The position numbers and the translations under genes were made by a program. Positions 25,192 through 33,784 of a stretch of 64,000 nucleotides of DNA are shown piece by piece (the first letter of the stretch is position 1; each line of letters starts with the position of its first letter). Location of the stretch: assembly GCA_022826385.1 (NCBI GenBank), contig JAJDUZ010000037.1, positions 1 through 64,000 on the forward strand, in the 5' to 3' direction. The notes under the pieces were generated by a model that worked only from the letters and a program-made list of their open reading frames with translations, was not told where the DNA came from and searched no databases. The stretch is from Silicimonas sp. GTDB taxonomy: Bacteria > Pseudomonadota > Alphaproteobacteria > Rhodobacterales > Rhodobacteraceae.

Positions 25192-26061
25192 TCAGCGCCC
25201 ATAGTAAAAGCTGACGACGTGTCGCGCTTCGGCAAAGAACAACCAGCGCTGGACCAGAACACCGGCCAGGTGGAGGAGGACGGCCACCGCGGCAAGCGCA
25301 TGGTGGAAGGGAAGGAAAAGAAGAAATGCCGGGATCAGCATGCCGAGCGCCAGCGTGATCACTTTCAGAACGGCACTGTGCTTGCGCGCGACCCGGAAGA
25401 CCATTTCCTTCGTCAGGTAGTTCTCGCCGGTATGCGGCGCCTCAAACGCGCGGACAGACCCGCGGGCGCCAAGGCCAGTGGCCGTTCCGATGTTCGAGGG
25501 ATCCTCGCGCTCGTGCCTGTCCTGATCGATCCACGCAAAGACCTGCAGCAACAGCAAAAGCGGCAACAGCGCGCGCGCCAGTTCCACCCGGCCGGTCAGC
25601 AGTGCGCCGCCGACAATGGCATAGGCCAGGAATAGGATCGGCGTCGCCCAGTGGTTCCAGCGCGGTACGGTCCGCATCTGGGTGTAGATCATCGAGGTCG
25701 CAAAGACCGTGCCCAGTGACAACAGCCCGCCAGCGATCCCGAAGATGCGAAGCCGCGTGTCGAAGAACACCAGGCCAATCGCATAAAGCCCCATCAGGAC
25801 AAGCGACGCGACCGCCAGCCACGCCTCGCGGCTGAGCCAGGACGAGCGCCATTGCGTGAACGCCTTCAGCGCACGCTCGGGGTGACCAAGGTGGAAGGTC
25901 GAAGAAAGAAGTCCGCCCACCGCCAGGGCAAAGGCGATCAGGAAGAACCAGAACGCGGTCCAGCCGCGCGGGGCAGGCACATCAAGGCCAAGGAAGGCCA
26001 GCATCCCGAAGCCGAGGCCCGAGAGTGTGGTGAACAGGATGATCGACGGAGCGGGATGCAT
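25192..26061 (-). CDS. soeC: Membrane anchor of molybdo-oxidoreductase (SoeC/DmsC-like)
   Basis: 289 residues from ATG 26061 (MHPAPSIILFTTLSGLGFGML), with GGAG eight bases upstream. It has about eight transmembrane helices and the DmsC/SoeC features 'SSTFHLGHPERALKAFTQWRSSWLSREAW' (quinone-site region). It anchors the cytoplasmic SoeAB unit and passes electrons to the quinone pool. Order A-B-C on one strand, size and sequence fit the sulfite dehydrogenase SoeABC better than periplasmic DMSO reductase. Confidence 0.8.
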   Translation of the reverse strand: MHPAPSIILFTTLSGLGFGMLAFLGLDVPAPRGWTAFWFFLIAFALAVGGLLSSTFHLGHPERALKAFTQWRSSWLSREAWLAVASLVLMGLYAIGLVFFDTRLRIFGIAGGLLSLGTVFATSMIYTQMRTVPRWNHWATPILFLAYAIVGGALLTGRVELARALLPLLLLLQVFAWIDQDRHEREDPSNIGTATGLGARGSVRAFEAPHTGENYLTKEMVFRVARKHSAVLKVITLALGMLIPAFLLFLPFHHALAAVAVLLHLAGVLVQRWLFFAEARHVVSFYYGR

Positions 26062-26173
26062 TAGATCATCTCCATTCTGAAGTTGATCGTCAGTGCCCCG
26101 CAGAAAGGAGCGCGGCGCTTGCTCTGGCAAGTGCGGTCGGTGGCGTTGGGACACACAGTGTGATTTGCCATGG

Positions 26174-26923
26174 TCAGGACACTTTCGACAGCGTGCGGTC
26201 AAGCCAGCCAAGGAAGCCCGTAGGCTCTTCCGCAACCGGTTCAAGATAGGGGGCCAGCACATCGAATTCCGGGGCTTCGTCGCGCGGGCGTGGCGGCAGG
26301 TACTGGTTGACCGGCGACGTGCCCTGTTCGGGCATCAGATCGATGCCACCGCGTTCGGCAACCAGTTTCGAGACGTCGCTGTCCGGGTCGGCCAGATCGC
26401 CGAAATGGCGGGCCCCCGCCGGGCAGGTGCGCACACAGGCCGGTTGGCGGTCTTCCTCGGGCAGGTTCTCGTTATAGATCCGGTCGACACAGAGCGTGCA
26501 CTTCTTCATAACCTGCTCTTCCGGGTCCATCTCGCGAGCGCCATAGGGGCAAGCCCAAGCGCAGAGGCCGCAGCCGATGCAGTCGCTCTCGTTCACCAGA
26601 ACAATCCCGTCCTCGACCCGCTTGTAGCTGGCGCCTGTCGGGCAGACCGTGACGCAGGGCGCGTCGGCGCAGTGCAGGCAGCTCTTCGGCATGTGGAAGA
26701 GTTGCGCGGGACCGCTTTCGGGTTGGACCTCGAAGGAATGGACGCGGTTCAGAAAGCTGCCGACCGGGTTGGCGCCGTAAGCGTCGGTGTCGGCAAGGGG
26801 CGCGCCGTAGTTCTCGGTGTTCCAGCCTTTGCAGGCCGTCACGCATGCGTGGCAGCCGACGCAGGTGTCGAGGTCGATGACGAGGCCAAGCGACTTTTCG
26901 GTGTGCTGGGGAAGTGTGGTCAT
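26174..26923 (-). CDS. soeB: Iron-sulfur subunit of molybdo-oxidoreductase (SoeB-like)
   Basis: 249 residues from ATG 26923 (MTTLPQHTEKSLGLVIDLDTCVGCHACVTACK). Four cysteine groups for four 4Fe-4S clusters are visible: CVGCHACVTACK, CLHCADAPCVTVCPTG, CIGCGLCAWACPYG and CTLCVDR ... CVRTCPAGA. The segment GYxLMPExGTxPVNxYLPPRPR near the C-terminus is reminiscent of SoeB of Allochromatium. It relays electrons from SoeA to SoeC. The upstream in-frame extension runs through two perfect hairpins and is not coding. Confidence 0.85.
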   Translation of the reverse strand: MTTLPQHTEKSLGLVIDLDTCVGCHACVTACKGWNTENYGAPLADTDAYGANPVGSFLNRVHSFEVQPESGPAQLFHMPKSCLHCADAPCVTVCPTGASYKRVEDGIVLVNESDCIGCGLCAWACPYGAREMDPEEQVMKKCTLCVDRIYNENLPEEDRQPACVRTCPAGARHFGDLADPDSDVSKLVAERGGIDLMPEQGTSPVNQYLPPRPRDEAPEFDVLAPYLEPVAEEPTGFLGWLDRTLSKVS

Positions 26924-26942
26924 GGGCGTTGTCCTTGGGGGG

Positions 26943-26987
26943 ACGATTTCCGGTCGGAAATCGTGGCAGAATTTTTCAAAATTCTGC
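26943..26987. other. Tandem perfect hairpins between soeA and soeB
   Basis: Hairpin 1: ACGATTTCC-GGTC-GGAAATCGT (26943-26964). Hairpin 2: GCAGAATTTT-TC-AAAATTCTGC (26966-26987). They are separated by one base and fill the gap between two genes of one operon. A similar pair occurs between hmgA and the fumarylacetoacetase gene. They probably shape mRNA processing or stability, or act as partial terminators. Confidence 0.75.
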
Positions 26988-27023
26988 TGCCTCCGGCGGG
27001 GATATTTGTGAACAGGCGAAGGA

Positions 27024-29828
27024 TCATGCGCCAAGCTTCCGTTTGACGGTGGCGGGTCCATGGCCGACCGGGCTTTTCTGTGCCGGGTGGGCGGGTTGTG
27101 CCTCGACCGGCGCGGTGGTCTTTTCGATCTTCACGCGTAGGTCGAACCACGCCGCCTGTCCCGTGACTGGGTCCGAGTTGGCCCAGCGGAGGCCATCGCC
27201 CTTGGGGGGCAGAAGCTCGTGGATGATGTGGTTGAGCAGGAAGCCCTTGGTGGCCTCTGGCGCGTCTTCCTCTAGCGCCCATGCGCCTTTGCGCTTGCCG
27301 ATGGCGTTCCACGTCCAGACGGTGTTTTCATTCAGCGCGGCCATATGCGCGACCGGCACCGTGATCTCGCCATGGGGCGATGTGACCTTGGCCCAGTCCC
27401 CTTCTTCGAACCGGTTGGCCTTCCAGATCTTCGTCGGAACATAAAGCGGGTTCCGACCGTGGATCTGGCGGAGCCACGCGTTTTGCGAGCCCCATGAATG
27501 ATACATCGCCATGGGCCGTTGGGTCAGGGCGTGGACGTCATAGCCTTCATCGATGTCCGAGAACGGCGGATACCAGACCGGCAGCGGGTCCATGGTTTCG
27601 GCATAGCGCGCCTTCAAGTGCTCGGGCGGTGACAGCCGGTGCTTGCCTTCGGCGGCCAGTTGGAACCGGCGGAGCGGCTCGCACCAGAGCGTGAAGAGAT
27701 AGGGCGAGGGCGCATCGAACAGCCCAAGCTCAACCGCCCAGTCCTGATACGCGCTGTTCCAGGGCTTATAGAACTCGGCGTCTTCCGGGATGTGGCTGAT
27801 CCAGAAGCTGCCATTCTCGATGTATTTCTCGATCTGGTTCGGGTTGGCCCCGCCGCGCCCGTGTTCGTCGCCATTGCCGCGCCAGCCCGCAAGCGGTCCG
27901 ATGCCGGGCTTGCGTTCGTGGTTCTGAATATAGTCGGCATAGTCCTTGTACTTGGTCGAGCCGTCTTCATTGGTGAAGCCCGGCAGTCCAAGGCGCCCGC
28001 CCAGATCGCAGAGCACGGACTGGAAGCCGCGCACGTCGCGGTCCGGCTCGACGACCGGCCAGCGGATCGCGTCGGCGGCGGCCTCGGCCTCGCAGATCGG
28101 GCGATCCAGCAGGCTGATACAGTCGTGCCGCTCCAGATAGGTCGTGTCGGGCAGGATCAGGTCGGCATAGGCGACCATCTCGGACGAATAGGCGTCGGAG
28201 TAGATGATGCGCGGGATGACATATTCGCCGCTTTCGTCGGTGTCGGTCAGCATCTTCATGACGCCCGACGTGTTCATCGACGAATTCCACGACATGTTCG
28301 CCATATAGAGCATCATCGTATCGATCTTGTAGGGATCACCGGCATGGGCGTTCGAGATCAGCATGTGCATCAGCCCATGGCTGCTCATCGGGTTGTCCCA
28401 GCTGAAGGCTTTGTCGATGCGCTTCGGCGTGCCGTCTTCGTGGATCAGCAGATCGTCAGGTCCGTGCGTGAAGCCCAGATGCGGACCATCCAGCGGTTTG
28501 CCCGGTGTGACCTTGCCGTGGGGCTTCGGGTGGATCGTTGCGGCTTTCGGGTAGGGCGGTTTGAAGCGAAAGCCGCCCGGAACCTCGACACTGCCCAAGA
28601 TGATCTGCAACAGGTGCAGGGCGCGGCAGGTCTGGAAGCCGTTTGAATGGGCGCTGATGCCGCGCATCGCATGGAAGGCCACGGGGCGGCCGACCATCTT
28701 GCTGTGTTTCTCACCGCGGAAGTCGGTCCATTCGCGGTCAAGTTCGATCGCCTCGTCGAATGCGACACGGGCCAGATCGGCGGCAATCGCACGGATACGC
28801 TTGGCGTCGATGCCCACCTTGGCGGCCACGGTTTCCGGTGCGAATTCATCGCTCAGATACTTCTCCGCCATGTGATGCAGGACGGGCCGGTGCGAGACGC
28901 CCGCGTGCCGGTAACTGCCCGAGAGATCGGGCTGAACACCCGGCGTGTCATAGGCCTCGGGTTTGCCGGTGCGGCGGTCGATAACCAGCTTCTTCCCGGC
29001 CTCGTTGGTCAGGATCAAACCGTGTTCGTCGCTGGCCGGGTCCCCGTTCACCAGGCAGGGCGCATCGGTGAAGCGCGCGAGATAGTCGAGATCGATCCGG
29101 CCCGCCTTCATCAGGCAATGGACAAGGCTCAGGATGAACAGACCATCTGTGCCGGGTGTGATGCCGACCCATTCATCGGCCACGGCGTTATACCCGGTGC
29201 GGATCGGATTGACGCCGATCACCTTGGCGCCGCGCGCCTTGAGCTTGCCAAGACCCATCTTGATCGGGTTCGAGTCGTGGTCTTCCGCGACACCGAAGAT
29301 CATGAACAGCTTCGTCCGGTCCCAGTCGGGCTGGCCGAACTCCCAGAAGGCGCCGCCCATCGTGTAGATCCCGGCAGCTGCCATGTTGACCGAGCAGAAG
29401 CCGCCATGCGCGGCATAGTTCGGCGTCCCGAAGGACTGGGCCCAGAAGCTGGTGAAGCTTTGGGATTGGTCGCGTCCGGTGAAGAACGCCAGCTTGGACT
29501 GGTCGGTTTCGCGCAGCGGTTTCAGCCATGACACGGCTGTTTCCAGCGCTTCTTCCCAGCTGATCTCTTCGAACTCGCCCGAGCCGCGCGGGCCAACGCG
29601 CTTCATCGGCGCGCGCAGGCGTGCGGGCGAAAGGTGCTGCATGATCCCGGACGAGCCCTTGGCGCAAAGCACGCCCTTGTTCACCGGGTGATCCTTGTTG
29701 CCTTCGATATAGGCGACCTGACCATCCTTCATGTGCACATTGATGCCGCAGCGGCAGGCACACATATAGCAGGTGGTCTTGCGCACCTCGTCCGAAACCT
29801 TGGGCGATGTGTTCAGGACTACGTTCAT
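27024..29828 (-). CDS. soeA: Molybdopterin oxidoreductase catalytic subunit (sulfite dehydrogenase SoeA-like)
   Basis: 934 residues from ATG 29828; an in-frame TTG nine bases upstream is less likely. The N-terminal KTTCYMCACRCGINVHM ... GVLCAKGSSG holds the four cysteines of a 4Fe-4S cluster, followed by the bis-MGD domains. A Cys in HGGFCSVNMAAAG sits where the molybdenum ligand is expected. There is no Tat signal, so it is cytoplasmic, as SoeA is. SoeABC oxidises sulfite to sulfate with quinone reduction and is common in Roseobacters that degrade taurine, DMSP or thiosulfate. Other cytoplasmic CISM enzymes cannot be fully excluded. Confidence 0.82.
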   Translation of the reverse strand: MNVVLNTSPKVSDEVRKTTCYMCACRCGINVHMKDGQVAYIEGNKDHPVNKGVLCAKGSSGIMQHLSPARLRAPMKRVGPRGSGEFEEISWEEALETAVSWLKPLRETDQSKLAFFTGRDQSQSFTSFWAQSFGTPNYAAHGGFCSVNMAAAGIYTMGGAFWEFGQPDWDRTKLFMIFGVAEDHDSNPIKMGLGKLKARGAKVIGVNPIRTGYNAVADEWVGITPGTDGLFILSLVHCLMKAGRIDLDYLARFTDAPCLVNGDPASDEHGLILTNEAGKKLVIDRRTGKPEAYDTPGVQPDLSGSYRHAGVSHRPVLHHMAEKYLSDEFAPETVAAKVGIDAKRIRAIAADLARVAFDEAIELDREWTDFRGEKHSKMVGRPVAFHAMRGISAHSNGFQTCRALHLLQIILGSVEVPGGFRFKPPYPKAATIHPKPHGKVTPGKPLDGPHLGFTHGPDDLLIHEDGTPKRIDKAFSWDNPMSSHGLMHMLISNAHAGDPYKIDTMMLYMANMSWNSSMNTSGVMKMLTDTDESGEYVIPRIIYSDAYSSEMVAYADLILPDTTYLERHDCISLLDRPICEAEAAADAIRWPVVEPDRDVRGFQSVLCDLGGRLGLPGFTNEDGSTKYKDYADYIQNHERKPGIGPLAGWRGNGDEHGRGGANPNQIEKYIENGSFWISHIPEDAEFYKPWNSAYQDWAVELGLFDAPSPYLFTLWCEPLRRFQLAAEGKHRLSPPEHLKARYAETMDPLPVWYPPFSDIDEGYDVHALTQRPMAMYHSWGSQNAWLRQIHGRNPLYVPTKIWKANRFEEGDWAKVTSPHGEITVPVAHMAALNENTVWTWNAIGKRKGAWALEEDAPEATKGFLLNHIIHELLPPKGDGLRWANSDPVTGQAAWFDLRVKIEKTTAPVEAQPAHPAQKSPVGHGPATVKRKLGA

Positions 29829-29877
29829 CTCGCTCAACTTCCCTGTTTCGGTTTTTATGTCTGGTTTTTCCCCGATA

Positions 29878-29898
29878 TGCGAGGGACCAAACCTCGCA
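29878..29898. other. Hairpin between soeA and the DUF2783 gene
   Basis: TGCGAGG-GACCAAA-CCTCGCA, a 7-bp stem in the gap separating the 3' end of the aromatic operon from soeA. No T run follows. It may be a terminator of the upstream operon or part of the soeA leader. Confidence 0.4.
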
Positions 29899-29971
29899 CC
29901 CTGTCTGGATGTAAGGCCAAGCCGGTCATTCGGTTAGGTCCAGATTCGAAAGGCTGGGGCGCTGGTTTGGT

Positions 29972-30175
29972 CTAACCTGAGAAATTCGGGCGTTTTGCGG
30001 CCTCTATGGCATCCCGCAGCGTTGCGCGGTCGCCAATATGGTTGGCGAGAAGCAGGATCAGTCGTGCGTTGAGCGCGGCGCTGTCGTCTGGCGTCAAACC
30101 ATCATGCGCGGCGACAAGTTCGGCATAGAAACCGTCCGGGTCATCGATATTGGGCGCGGTGTTGAGCGGTGTCAT
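29972..30175 (-). CDS. DUF2783 protein, probable partner of the flavin hydroxylase (MhaB-like)
   Basis: 67 residues (MTPLNTAPNIDDPDGFYAEL and so on). Its start overlaps the stop of the flavin monooxygenase gene by four bases (ATGA). In Pseudomonas putida U, 3-hydroxyphenylacetate 6-hydroxylase consists of a flavoprotein (MhaA) and a coupling protein of similar small size (MhaB). Size, coupling and the homogentisate genes upstream suggest the same role here. That DUF2783 is the MhaB family is my inference. Confidence 0.72.
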   Translation of the reverse strand: MTPLNTAPNIDDPDGFYAELVAAHDGLTPDDSAALNARLILLLANHIGDRATLRDAIEAAKRPNFSG

Positions 30176-31785
30176 GATCCGTGTCCTGTTGCGGTGGCCA
30201 AGGCTTGGACCACACGTTCGGGGTCAAACGTCTGCCACCGGGCTGCGACGTGCTGGTCCGGGCGAATGAGGTAAACGGCACTGCCCGCGGGGCCGAGGTA
30301 GCGGTCCCGCAGGTCCGGTTGTAGCGCGCCTGTCAGATTGAGTGTTGCTACATTGAGGCCGTGCATCTCGAGGGGCGCAGGGTCACCTGCGTTCAGGGTC
30401 AGCAGTACAAAGCCGCCCCCAAGCTGGTCCAGCAGAAAGCCCTCGCCCAGTGGTGCGTCAGGGCAGGGGCTGCCGGGGCGCGTGCGGGCCGGGCCATCGG
30501 GCAAGGCGTCTTCGCCGTTCAGGGGCGAGCCGTCATAGGTGCTGGGCAAGGACAGGCGGCCGGAGTTCACCAAGGGCCGGGCAAACGGATGGTCCTGCGC
30601 AAGGTCCAGCACGGCGTCGCGGAACATGCGGCTGGCGGGCGTCTTCGGGGTGATGAACTCGGTCGAGCGTGTCGAGTTCAGAATGTTTTCATCCGCGGCC
30701 AGCCGACGTTCGCTGTCATAGCTGTCCAGCAGGCTCTCGGGGGCTTGGCCCGACAGCACCAGCCCCAGTTTCCAGCCAAGGTTGTCGGCGTCCTGAATGC
30801 CCGAGTTCGCGCCACGCGCCCCGAACGGCGAAACTTGGTGTGCCGCGTCGCCTGCGAAAATCACGCGGCCCTGGCGGAACGTCGTCATGCGGCGGCACTG
30901 GAACGTATAGATCGAGGTCCAGACCAGATCATAACTCACCTCTGGCCCCAGCATTGCATCTAGCCGGGCGCGGACCTTGTCCTCTTTCAGTTCTTCGTCT
31001 CGGTCGATGTCCCAGCCGATCTGGAAGTCGACGCGCCACACGCCATCGGGCTGCTTGTGCAAAAGCGTCGACGCGCCGGACTTGAACCATGGTTCGAACC
31101 AGAACCAGCGCTCGGTCGGGAAGTCGCCATCCATCGTGATGTCGGCGATCAGGAAGTTGTCCTCGAAGACCTGCCCCTCGAAGCCAAGCCCCATCCGCTT
31201 GCGCAAGGGCGACCCCGCACCGTCGCAGCCGATCAGCCAATCTGTGGTCAAGGCATACGGTCCGTCTGGCGTCGTGACCTCAAGACGCACAAGGTCGTCA
31301 CGGGTTTCGACCCCGTCGACGCGGTTCTTGCCGCGAATGTCGATCGGGGCACCGTCGGCAATGGCAGCTTCAATGCGTTCGAACAGGAATTTCTCGAAAT
31401 AGGGTTGCTGCAGGTTGATGAAGGCCGGGAAGCGGTGGCCATCCTCGGGCAACAGGTTGAACTCGAAGAGCTTCGCATCGTCGCGAAAGACCTTGCCCAG
31501 ATTCCAGACCACACCCTTGTCGACCATCGGTGTGCCACAACCGTAACGCTGGGCAATCTCCAGCGTGCGCTTGGCGAAACAGATCGCCCGGCTGCCCTGG
31601 CCCGGTCCCTCGTGATCGTCGAGGAGGACGACAGGAATGCCCTGCAACCCCAGATCAAGGGCCGTGGCCAGACCCACCGGCCCGCCCCCCAGCACCACAA
31701 CCGGATGGTGCGCTTCGTGCGATTGATCCGGCGCTTGTTGGTACGGATACAGCCGAAAGGCGAGAGGATAGCGGTCGTCGAGCAT
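30172..31785 (-). CDS. FAD-dependent aromatic hydroxylase (MhpA/MhaA-like)
   Basis: 537 residues. It has the class A flavin monooxygenase signatures: VVVLGGGPVGLATALDLGLQ (FAD ADP), the DG motif LIGCDGAGSPLRKRMG, and the GD motif VIFAGDAAHQVSPFGARGAN. It hydroxylates an aromatic ring with NAD(P)H and O2. Placed with homogentisate dioxygenase and fumarylacetoacetase, the likely substrate is 3-hydroxyphenylacetate, giving homogentisate. It starts three bases after the MBL gene stop and overlaps the DUF2783 gene by four bases. Confidence 0.85.
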   Translation of the reverse strand: MLDDRYPLAFRLYPYQQAPDQSHEAHHPVVVLGGGPVGLATALDLGLQGIPVVLLDDHEGPGQGSRAICFAKRTLEIAQRYGCGTPMVDKGVVWNLGKVFRDDAKLFEFNLLPEDGHRFPAFINLQQPYFEKFLFERIEAAIADGAPIDIRGKNRVDGVETRDDLVRLEVTTPDGPYALTTDWLIGCDGAGSPLRKRMGLGFEGQVFEDNFLIADITMDGDFPTERWFWFEPWFKSGASTLLHKQPDGVWRVDFQIGWDIDRDEELKEDKVRARLDAMLGPEVSYDLVWTSIYTFQCRRMTTFRQGRVIFAGDAAHQVSPFGARGANSGIQDADNLGWKLGLVLSGQAPESLLDSYDSERRLAADENILNSTRSTEFITPKTPASRMFRDAVLDLAQDHPFARPLVNSGRLSLPSTYDGSPLNGEDALPDGPARTRPGSPCPDAPLGEGFLLDQLGGGFVLLTLNAGDPAPLEMHGLNVATLNLTGALQPDLRDRYLGPAGSAVYLIRPDQHVAARWQTFDPERVVQALATATGHGS

Positions 31786-31788
31786 CGC

Positions 31789-32739
31789 TCAGCCCTGCAG
31801 CGCCGCCCACATCGCCTTGTCGCGTTCGGCGGTCCAGATGCGCGGTGTGTCGATGTCCTGCGCCTCGTCATAGGCGCGCGCGACGTTGAACGGCAGGCAA
31901 TGCTCGTAAATGGCGTAGTCTCCGAACTTCGGATCGCAGACCTCGCGGCAGGCGGCCATCGCCTCTTTCAGCGAGCCGCCCTTTAGGGCGACCTTGGCAA
32001 CCGAGCGATAGGTCGAGGTCACGAAATCCCCGGTGGCGTCGAGTGCGGCGTTGACCATGTCCTTGCCGACCAACGCGTCGCCGCGGCCCGGTGCAATCGC
32101 GTCGACATCCCAGTTCCGGATGTTCTGCAATGTCCCCGGCCAGTCATGGAAATGCCCGTCGCCGCAGTAGCAGGCCGAGTGATATTCGACGATGTCGCCG
32201 GTGAACATGACGTTCTGGTCGGGCACATAGATCACCATGTCGCCCGCCGTATGTGCGCGACCCAACTGCATCAGGTCGACGCGCCGGTTGCCGAGATAGA
32301 CGCTCATCCGGCCGTGGAAGGTCGTTTTGGGCCATGTCAGCCCGGGGATTTCTTCGTGGCCCTGGAACAGCCGGGGGAAGCGGTCGAACTCGCTGTCCCA
32401 GTCTTCCTGTCCGCGCTCGACCACCATCGAGCGTGCCTTTTCCGACATCAGGATTTGCGGCGCGCCAAAAGCCGCGGCGCCCAGCACGCGCACGGCGTGA
32501 TAATGCGTCAGCGCCAGATGGGTGATCGGTTTGTCGGTGACGCCGCGAATGCATTCGATCACCTTGCGCGCCAGACGCGGGGTCGCCTGCGCCTCGATTA
32601 CCATCACACTATCGTCCCCGATGATCACGCCCGAGTTTGGGTCGCCTTCGGCGGTGAAGGCGTAAAGCCCCTCACCGATCTCGGTGAAACTGACTTCCTT
32701 GTCTTCAAGATCGCCAGCGGATGCGAATGCTTTGCTCAT
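31789..32739 (-). CDS. Metallo-beta-lactamase-fold protein with altered metal motif
   Basis: 316 residues. The MBL fold is clear (MVIEAQATPRLARKVIECI, GRAHTAGDMVIYV, NVMFTGDIVEYH). The usual HxHxDH motif reads HYHAVR: the first two His are kept, but the Asp and third His are replaced by Val and Arg. The later His (GRAHTAGD) and Asp (FTGD) remain, so at most one metal site is intact. SoxH-like proteins show similar changes. It lies between the fumarylacetoacetase gene, whose TAA directly precedes its ATG, and the hydroxylase gene. Role in the pathway unknown. Confidence 0.85.
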   Translation of the reverse strand: MSKAFASAGDLEDKEVSFTEIGEGLYAFTAEGDPNSGVIIGDDSVMVIEAQATPRLARKVIECIRGVTDKPITHLALTHYHAVRVLGAAAFGAPQILMSEKARSMVVERGQEDWDSEFDRFPRLFQGHEEIPGLTWPKTTFHGRMSVYLGNRRVDLMQLGRAHTAGDMVIYVPDQNVMFTGDIVEYHSACYCGDGHFHDWPGTLQNIRNWDVDAIAPGRGDALVGKDMVNAALDATGDFVTSTYRSVAKVALKGGSLKEAMAACREVCDPKFGDYAIYEHCLPFNVARAYDEAQDIDTPRIWTAERDKAMWAALQG

Positions 32740-33702
32740 TTATTCCTCCCAAGGCGCGACCACCTGGTCGATGGCGCCGAAGATAGTGTTGCCGTTTGCA
32801 TCGTCCATCCAGATCCGCACGCGGTCCCCCGCGCCGAGGAACGGGGTGACGGGTGCGCCGGTCTCGATGGTTTCGACCATGCGTTGTTCCGCGATGCAGG
32901 AATAGCCGAGGCCACCTCGCGCGACCGGCTTGCCCGGACCGCCGCCCGCGTCGCGGTTTGAAATCGTGCCGGAACCGATAACCGTGCCTGCGGGCAGGGG
33001 GCGTGTCTTGGCGGCGTGGGAGATCAGGTCGCCGAAGTCGAACGTCATATCAACGCCCGCATCCGCCCGGCCAAAGGGTGCGCCGTTCAGATCGACGTTG
33101 AGCGTGCCGTGCAACTTGCGTCCGTCCCATCCGGGAAGCGCGTCGGGCGTGACGGCGACAGGCGAACAGGCCGAGGGCGGTTTCGATTGCACGAAGCCGA
33201 AGCCTTTCGAGAGCTCGTCGGGGATCAGGTTGCGCAGGCTGATGTCGTTCAGAAGCATGACGTACCTGATGAAGCTCGGGGCGTCGTCGGCGGCGATACC
33301 CCGCGGCACGTCTGCGGTTATCACGGCGACTTCGGCTTCAAAGTCGATCCCCCAGTCGGGATCGCCGGTGATCGGATCGGTCGGCGCAAGGAAGGTCGAG
33401 CATCCTTGGTACATCAGCGGATCGGTCCAGAACCGCTCGGGCATCTCGGCCCCGCGGGCCTGCCGGACAAGGGCCACGTGGTTCACATAGGCCGAACCAT
33501 CAAGGAACTGCGGCGCTCTTGGAAGGGGGGCGCTGACCTGATTTAACTCAAAGGCGCGGTCCGACGCGTCAGGCACCAGTCGGTCTGCGTCCAGCGCGGC
33601 CTGCAACGTGCCGTCCGTCGCCGGACGACAGGTCGCGAGATCGTTCGAGACCACGACCAGACGCCCGTCGCGGCCGCCTTCGGCAAAGCTTGCCACCTTC
33701 AC
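32740..33702 (-). CDS. Fumarylacetoacetate hydrolase family protein
   Basis: 320 residues with a GTG start at 33702 (VKVASFAEGGRDGRLVVVS). No ATG gives a better N-terminus and the upstream frame lacks homology. The FAH metal-binding motif DFEAEVAVITADVPRG and the ISLRNLIPDELSKGFGFVQSKP segment are typical. It cleaves fumarylacetoacetate to fumarate and acetoacetate at the end of the homogentisate pathway. It is co-oriented with hmgA upstream, separated by 82 bases holding tandem hairpins. Confidence 0.88.
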   Translation of the reverse strand: MKVASFAEGGRDGRLVVVSNDLATCRPATDGTLQAALDADRLVPDASDRAFELNQVSAPLPRAPQFLDGSAYVNHVALVRQARGAEMPERFWTDPLMYQGCSTFLAPTDPITGDPDWGIDFEAEVAVITADVPRGIAADDAPSFIRYVMLLNDISLRNLIPDELSKGFGFVQSKPPSACSPVAVTPDALPGWDGRKLHGTLNVDLNGAPFGRADAGVDMTFDFGDLISHAAKTRPLPAGTVIGSGTISNRDAGGGPGKPVARGGLGYSCIAEQRMVETIETGAPVTPFLGAGDRVRIWMDDANGNTIFGAIDQVVAPWEE

Positions 33703-33739
33703 GAGATCATTTTCCTTTCCACATCGGCCATGGGGGTCC

Positions 33740-33782
33740 GGAAACTTTGAAAGTTTCCTGTCCGATTTCTTTTCAAGAAATC
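33740..33782. other. Tandem hairpins between hmgA and the fumarylacetoacetase gene
   Basis: Hairpin 1: GGAAACT-TTGAA-AGTTTCC within GGAAACTTTGAAAGTTTCC (33740-33758). Hairpin 2: GATTTCTT-TTC-AAGAAATC (33764-33782). The second ends two bases before the hmgA stop codon region. Layout matches the soeA-soeB pair: two perfect hairpins filling an intercistronic gap. Confidence 0.7.
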
Positions 33783-33784
33783 GC

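Noticed and set aside
23870-25204. 444-codon open frame on the + strand opposite phaA
   Set aside because: Shadow frame without homology or ribosome binding site; phaA on the minus strand is unmistakable.
25192-29828. DMSO reductase DmsABC
   Set aside because: The catalytic subunit lacks a Tat signal, and the iron-sulfur subunit resembles SoeB more than DmsB. Sulfite dehydrogenase is the better call, though not proven.
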